From: Gnetum montanum
Lineage: Eukaryota > Streptophyta > Gnetopsida > Gnetales > Gnetaceae
Assembly (NCBI GenBank): GCA_015680685.1
Contig: MNCI01018006.1
Span: forward strand, 1-64,000
Length of the DNA stretch: 64,000 nt
Direction: 5' to 3'
Program-made: the position numbers and the translations under genes
Shown: in pieces, positions 59,004 to 64,000 of the stretch
How the letters are laid out: each line of letters starts with the position of its first letter
How positions within the stretch are numbered: position 1 is the stretch's first letter
The notes under the pieces: generated by a model
What the model was told of the DNA's origin: nothing
The model's database searches: none
What the model saw: the letters and a program-made list of their open reading frames with translations, nothing else

Positions 59004-59008
59004 CTAGG
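59004..59008. repeat. Target-site duplication of A3, right copy (CTAGG)
   Basis: Follows the terminal CA of A3; LTR D resumes with GTTGAGAAATG. Confidence 0.9.
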
Positions 59009-59874
59009 GTTGAGAAATGTGAAGGATTGGAGTTGCCAAAATGCTTCACATTGAGATTTGGAGATCCCAGGGGTGCAACATTAGCACCTAAGGCTTACAA
59101 ATCCCAAGGGGGATAATAGGGGTAACAAGGCTACAATGATTCTATGTTGGCAAGCCCCAAGAAGCTACTTTTCTACTATGTAGAAAGAGATTTTGAATGT
59201 CAAATTCCCAAAAATTTCAAACTGTGGAACATTGAAATAGTATGAGGGTTTTATTTTTATAGGTCTAATTTTCTATCAATGGCCTATAACTTGTTGCAAA
59301 TTTATGCCTTGTCCAAGGAGGTAGGTACCCAAAATTGGGTGGGGGGGGGGGGGGTTACAATATATGGAAAGTGTAATGCCCCCATGGCCATTCCTTTTAT
59401 CAAAAATAGTAACAGGGATACACCTTCCATGCTGGGTTTTCAACCTCCCATGCTAGCATTATAGGATTCTTATTGGAGTTGATGTGACATCAAAATCTTG
59501 ATCATCTTACTTCTACACTAGGGAGGAGGTGTCAGCATTGGGAGGATGAAAGNCTCCCTTGGTGGTGTTTCCAATGTAGATAAGTGTATACACTCCATAA
59601 AACCCATCAAAGTACCATTTTTGGCATCCCAAAAGACATTTTTGACCCTACCCCACCCCCAACACCCAAGCTCTAATATAGATACTAGGTGACTCTTTTT
59701 CACTTGGGGAATGAGGCTTTTACCACTTATGAGACATGTTTCACCCCCAAAAGTATGAAATATGTTAGATTGAATCTTATGTGTTACAATATAAACATTT
59801 ACAATGAAATTTAGCCTCAAGTTTCATGAGATGGGGTTATCAAGATTACAACATGAAAATTTGGTAGTGTTTCA
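59009..59874 (-). mobile_element. 5' LTR of element D, remainder (U3)
   Basis: Matches 32236-33336 but is about 235 bp shorter. The missing stretch corresponds to the short-repeat part of the 3' LTR and coincides with the N at 59553. A 14-G run sits at 59341-59354. A TATA box lies at 59253-59263. Confidence 0.9.
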
Positions 59875-59879
59875 CTATA
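59875..59879. repeat. Target-site duplication of element D, right copy (CTATA)
   Basis: Exact match to 31798-31802. Confidence 0.85.
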
Positions 59880-60400
59880 GTAATATCCTTTTGATAAATT
59901 ACATGTCCTAATAAGTTTCTAGACTTCATTCCAAAAATGCTTTTCTTAGGATTTAAGGAATTGTCATATTCTTGACATAAAAAATTTTTCAAAGTTGACT
60001 AATATGATCTAGATAAATAGTAATATCATCTAGATAAATTATAACAAATTTTTTGAGTAAACCCCTAAAATCTATATCCATTACTCTTTGGAAAGTGTCT
60101 CTAGCATTTTACAATCAAAAAGCCATCCTTTTTTAAGAAAAATTTCCTTACTTAGTGAGAGTCCAACAATAATCTTAAAAAGAATATACTTGACATCATA
60201 ATACTTTAATTAGCATTTTATCAATTTTGGAAAGTGGGTATTTATCTTTTTTTGAAGCTTCCTTTATATTTCTGAAATTCACACATAGCCTAATATCACT
60301 ATTCTTCTTCCTCACTAGGACAAGATTATCTAACAAACTAGAGTACTAGATAGGGTATTGAATTTGGCCTTGTAATAGCTTTTGTATTTTAGCTTCCATA
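59880..60400 (-). pseudogene. Reverse transcriptase core of element B
   Basis: Minus strand reads LDNLVLVRKKNSDIRLCVNF then RNIKEASKKDKYPLSKIDKM, the start of a gypsy RT. TFQRVMDIDFRGLLKKFVII follows, then YLDDITIY near 60020. The catalytic YxDD is YLDD, intact. A frameshift lies between the two blocks. Reading then goes to the D insertion site and resumes at 31797. Confidence 0.8.
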
Positions 60401-60879
60401 GTTGGTTCAAATAATGGGTTGAATTTTCTTTACTTTTGTTTAACTGCTCTACAATCATCTACGAAGTGGATCTTATGAGTCATCACATTGGGTCTAAATG
60501 TTTTAATATTATCGTAAGACAAAGAAAAATTTTCCAAATTATTCTTTAACAAGTATAATAGTTCCTACTTTAAAATTTGGTCTTTTCCCTTTGTAATATT
60601 TAGCATTCATGGTTTTTCTATGGATCCAAAATTTATTGCTTCATAAGCTTAATCATCTAGATTCTATACATTTACTCCTTTAGGGAATCTCCTACTATAC
60701 TTATAAAAAATTAATTTTTTTGGAATAAAGTTTCATGCAGATACTATTTCAGAGATAACTTTACCTTCAAATTTCCCTCTATTCTTCAAAAATTTGCATA
60801 ATTTCTCATCATTTTCAAATACCTATAAGTGTTCTATCTTATTTGGAACTAAAGGTTGATGTTGAACCTTAATGACAAC

Positions 60880-61285
60880 CTTTTTATATTTATAGATCCT
60901 TTTTGAATTTAGCACTAAGGCCTCTGTAGCTAGCTTATTTGCGATTTGGTTATTTTCTCTATGTATATATTTTATCTCATAATGATCAAACTAGTCTAAA
61001 AATGTATAAACCAATTATTTATATGACCTTAAGAAATAGCTCTTTACTACACATTCATCCTTGATTTATTCACAAGTGACCCTTGAATCTTCTTTTATTA
61101 AAATATTTTTGGCTTCTTTCTTTAAATCTCTTCTAATTCTAATACACAAGGCTTCACACTCAACCTTATTATTTTTGCATGGGAATGATAACTAAATGTC
61201 TTTGTAAATTTTCTAAGAATTTTTATTTTCCAAGACTATTCTAGATCTATCCCCATTTAAATTACATGATCCATCAAAATATAAT
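60880..61285 (-). pseudogene. RNase H-like domain of element B, placed before RT
   Basis: Minus strand reads KLYFDGSCNLNGDRSRIVLE, then LSFPCKNNKVECEALCIRI and FDHYEIKYIHRENNQIANKL. These match the three landmarks of the Tat-type second RNase H (YFDGSxxxxGxGxGxVL; CTNNxAEYEALxxGL; YVPRExNxxADxLA) in order. In C and D this domain lies after the ordinary RNase H; in B it lies between protease and RT, while nothing similar separates RNase H from integrase. Stops are few. Confidence 0.78.
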
Positions 61286-61589
61286 TTTCATTTTCCTTTG
61301 CTTTGAATTTCTTTTTTGTTTGGGACTTGAACTTGTATGAGTACACATGCTGCAATTTCAATTTCGTTATTCTAGATGACCTTTTTCTTTCCATTAGAAA
61401 TAATATTCTTTATCATCAAGGGTTCACTATAGATATATATCTAATTGGATTCTTCCTTCCATGGTAACCACATGTGAAAATAATTAGTGGATCTGTATCC
61501 AAAAAACGTTTTGCTCTAGCTTTGACTTAACAAGAGACTATATGAATTGGGAATGTTACCTACTTGGATTCTTATTCTACTTTCAATGT

Positions 61590-61790
61590 GAGGTTCTAAA
61601 GAAATTTGGAGTATTACATTTGGCAAATATTCTACAAATTTCACTCTATTTTTATTTATTAACTTGGATGATCTTCTTATTAGATTGTTCTAGTGGTAAT
61701 CTTAATTACTTATAGATGGATAGTGATATAATGGTTAATGTAGCTTTGGAATCAACTTGAAAAATTATGTAGATATTTATCATTTAACTT
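61590..61790 (-). pseudogene. Protease remnant of element B
   Basis: Minus strand near 61755-61690 reads VDSKATLTIISLSIYK, matching the VDSGATxNxIS start of retroviral-type aspartic proteases. The catalytic Asp and Ser are kept, and Gly is replaced by Lys. The rest is too worn to follow. Confidence 0.55.
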
Positions 61791-61805
61791 CATTATGAGA
61801 AGAAA

Positions 61806-63212
61806 TCAACAAACTTCTATATCTAGAGTACAATGATATTTGGATTTCACTATTTTATTCTCATTACAAACATAGGTTAACTTAGATTTTGCAGTCTTCT
61901 TCTTAGTTTTAACTAATTCTAAAACTTTATTTTGTTGACATTCCACTTGTAAAATTTGATCTATACTAATGTTTACTCTAACATGCTTATGATCCTCTAT
62001 CAAATCATATTCTCCATTGTCATAGAACCTTGAATCCCTAAACCACTTACTAGATAATTAGTTTTGAGGAATTTGGTTACTCTGTGTATCTTTTACTTTC
62101 CTTTTTTCTTTTGCATTAGGTTCAAGTGTCTTTCTCTTGTTACAAGGATTAGAAATGGCATTAGAAGGCTTAGCTGTTGTGAAATTTTCTTTTTACCTTA
62201 ATTTATATCTAGATCCATCATTATTATTACATTCCTCATCCGAAGATGCATCTTATTCTGAGCTTGACAAAGAAGTGTCACTTGTTTCACCTTCAAATGA
62301 TTTTCTAGCATAATAAATATCAAATTACTCATTATCAAATTCAATGTTAAGAAAATTAGAAATAGTTGTGTGGCTTTCATTCTCAAAGTCTACTAATTTG
62401 ATATCTTAATGTCGATGTTTCCTATACTTTTCTTTCTTTATCTTAACTTTAGCCAACACTTTTACTAATTTGACTACCTTGTTGGACAATTAATTCATTA
62501 ACTCATCAAAAAAAAATTTCTTGATTTTTATCTTTTTTTATTACAGAAGATAATACTTTAAATTGAGCTAAATTTTGCACAAAGACTAGTTCTTTTTATT
62601 TAGCTTTTGATATCATTATCATTTTTCATTAGTTAAATTTAGCTATTTTAATAACTGGATAGCTTCATTAAAGAAATCATTTAAAGTAGATTTGGAATTC
62701 TTCTTAGGTAAATTGAAACTTTATGATCAAAAACATTCAGATAAGTGTCCCTAAGAATCTCATTTGACAACCTATATTGTTGCTAAAATAATCCATAAAC
62801 TTGTTAAAATTTAATATTAAATTATTTGATCAATTATTTAATCACTTTCTTAGCCTATACTAATCCATAATTTAGTTTTTTTTTAGTCTATTTGATTGTC
62901 AAATTTAGACAAAAATAAATATTTCATATTGTCCCAATTGGTGATGCTATTGTTTAGCATATTAGCATACCAAATTTAAGCCATATCTTTCAAGTTTGCT
63001 ACAAATAGCCTACATACTTTATCTTGTTGTTGGATGTTTATGTGAGCTAAGGCTAGTTCAAATAAATGGATGTATTCTTCCACTAAATAACCTTTTTCAA
63101 GAATGAAATGCTAGGGTAAATACTTATGAACTACCTTGGGCATATCATTGTAATTTGGAAATCTTAATGGTATGGCTCTTTGCTAGGGATTTTTTGGTGG
63201 TGGATTTGCCAT
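61806..63212 (-). pseudogene. gag of element B
   Basis: Reading starts at ATG 63212, MANPPPKNP, then AIPLRFPNYNDMPKVVHKYL with a stop, and HFILEKGYLVEEYIHLFELA. LFVANLKDMA and IWYANMLNNS follow, where WY is the conserved gag core motif. This is the standard order of plant gypsy gag. A Lys-rich C-terminal part extends to about 61806. Frameshifts are frequent after 62900. Confidence 0.65.
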
Positions 63213-63463
63213 GTTAAAATTTATTTTTATAGTTGAACTCTTAAATTTTCTATGCTTGCCATAAAGACTATTAAAAAAAATAGAAGAGGTGAGCCTCTTG
63301 ATCTTCTAGTTTTTTATCCACCAGTTGTCCCTAATTCAAAAACTTTTAACTCTTCTTCCTCTAAGGAATAGTTAGTCTTATAATCTAACTATTTAATAGG
63401 AAATTTAGATTCTTCAAATTTACAAAGCTTTTCACTCATGAACTTAAATAACGACTAATTTTT

Positions 63464-63481
63464 TCCCTCCTTCTATTGTCA
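63464..63481 (-). promoter_or_regulatory. Primer-binding site of element B
   Basis: Minus strand TGACAATAGAAGGAGGGA, about eight bases from the LTR end. It shares AGAAGGAGGG with the D site and the same setting with C. Confidence 0.55.
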
Positions 63482-63489
63482 AAAAGAAC

Positions 63490-64000
63490 TATTGGCAACC
63501 ACATTGGATTGCCAACATTGTCCTCTTCCCCATGATGAAAATCACAAAGATGAGGAGTTCTTCCAAACTCGAGTTTAGGTGTTTACTAATCTCTAGAAAC
63601 ACCAAGGCTTGGATACCTCTAAACAAACTCAACAATTATTTGAGAAAACTATTTGTATTTGTTGTTGTTAACATAAGTTCTAAATCTTAAAATATGGCAT
63701 AAATAAAGTAGATATAAACATTTTAATAGAAGATTTAGCTATCTTTACTTCATCCTATAAGTGCATGCAATTTTCCCTCTATATTAAAGCTACTTAGTCT
63801 ATGTATAAATCTACTCTAGGATTTATATATAACCTCTAGCAGTTAAAACCATTTTAAAATATAATAGATATAGTTACTTCATGTTTTACTCACATAATTA
63901 AAAGGTTATTTGATAATTTTTTTATTAATAAATTGAGCTTATTAATTAATAACTATAATGTCTTTAGAGAGCTTGATTCATTGTATTTAATTTAGAGCTA
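63490..64000 (-). mobile_element. 5' LTR of element B, U5/R part, cut by window end
   Basis: Begins TATTGGCAACC and matches 8359-8861 and 26310-26580. A TATA-like GGTTATATATAAATCC (minus) is at 63819-63834. Part of its U5 (63570-63640) is also recognisably related to family A U5 (ACACCAAGGCTTGGATACCT compared with ACACCAAGGCCCAGATACCT), so families A and B share ancestry in this region. Confidence 0.8.

Larger units (their letters stand above)
31803..59874 (-). mobile_element. Element D, Tat/Ogre-like Ty3/gypsy retrotransposon with both LTRs and two nested insertions
   Basis: LTRs are at 31803-33336 and 54966-59874 (the latter split by A3). CTATA is duplicated exactly at the outer ends. Removing A2 and A3 leaves about 21.6 kb. 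The internal order matches C: PBS, gag, protease, spacer with + strand gene, RT, RNase H, aRH, integrase, boundary repeats, 3' UTR. D is longer than C mainly because its spacer holds a 3-kb satellite-like array. Its sequence differs from C enough to be a separate family of the same lineage. Confidence 0.9.
8359..64000 (-). mobile_element. Element B, Tat-like Ty3/gypsy retrotransposon, split by C and D, running off the window
   Basis: B is reassembled from three blocks: 8359-8861, 26010-31802 and 59880-64000. Minus-strand order is 5' LTR (63490 onward), PBS, gag, protease, RNase H-like domain, RT, [D insertion], RNase H, integrase, PPT, 3' LTR. The pol reading frame resumes in the same frame on the two sides of D once D and one CTATA copy are left out, which is strong evidence that the halves belong together. 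About 10.4 kb of B lies in the window. It is inserted in the RT of element E; its second target duplication lies outside. Confidence 0.8.

Noticed and set aside
59341-59354. Run of 14 Gs as a G-quadruplex or regulatory site
   Set aside because: Not present in the partner LTR of D; most simply homopolymer drift or a sequencing error.
1-64000. tRNA, rRNA, plastid or mitochondrial insertions
   Set aside because: I looked for the familiar tRNA and rRNA motifs on both strands and saw none; a tRNAscan or organelle search was not possible.

Overview
This window looks like nuclear DNA from a seed plant with a very large, repeat-choked genome. A gymnosperm would fit, but the sequence does not prove it. 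It comes from a draft scaffold: there is one run of 113 Ns and four isolated Ns. I find no intact host gene, no tRNA or rRNA gene and no CRISPR array. Nearly all of it is long-terminal-repeat (LTR) retrotransposons of the Ty3/gypsy type, mostly decayed by C-to-T and G-to-A changes and nested up to four deep. Recognisable domains show plant Tat/Ogre-like and Athila-like elements. The plant assignment also rests on a captured fragment of an NPF (NRT1/PTR) transporter gene.

Layout. (1) Positions 1-1466 are the 3' part of a family-A LTR on the + strand, inserted into a minus-strand gag remnant (1472-2650). That remnant has its own primer-binding site at 2725-2742 and an upstream LTR-like region. 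(2) 5740-8358 is a minus-strand Athila-like pol (RT, RNase H, integrase). (3) Element B (8359 to beyond 64000, minus strand) is inserted into that RT. It has a 4.3-kb LTR, gag, protease, an RNase H placed before RT, then RT, RNase H and integrase. (4) Element C (8862-26004, 17.1 kb, target duplication CTAAT/CTGAT) sits in the 3' LTR of B. Element D (31803-59874, 28 kb, target duplication CTATA) sits in the pol of B. (5) Two family-A insertions sit in D: A2 (34673-37572, duplication AAGTT) in its integrase and A3 (55399-59003, duplication CTAGG) in its 5' LTR. Each looks like a single long LTR whose U3 carries foreign sequence.

C and D share an unusual plan. Both read on the minus strand as LTR, primer-binding site, gag-protease, a long intron-like spacer, RT-RNase H-aRNase H-integrase, and LTR. 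The spacer has a 3' splice site just before the RT exon. It also holds a separate multi-exon gene on the opposite strand, homologous between C and D. In C this gene has its own TATA box and several clear GT/AG introns. Copies of one ~25-30-bp repeat lie at both ends of the spacer and again after integrase, in both elements. D also carries about sixteen units of a ~185-bp satellite-like repeat in the spacer.

The strongest candidates for something new are: the spliced opposite-strand gene housed in the protease-RT intron of two elements; the A3 LTR, whose U3 holds a chimera of an NPF transporter fragment and a condensin CAP-G fragment; and the repeat that marks module boundaries.
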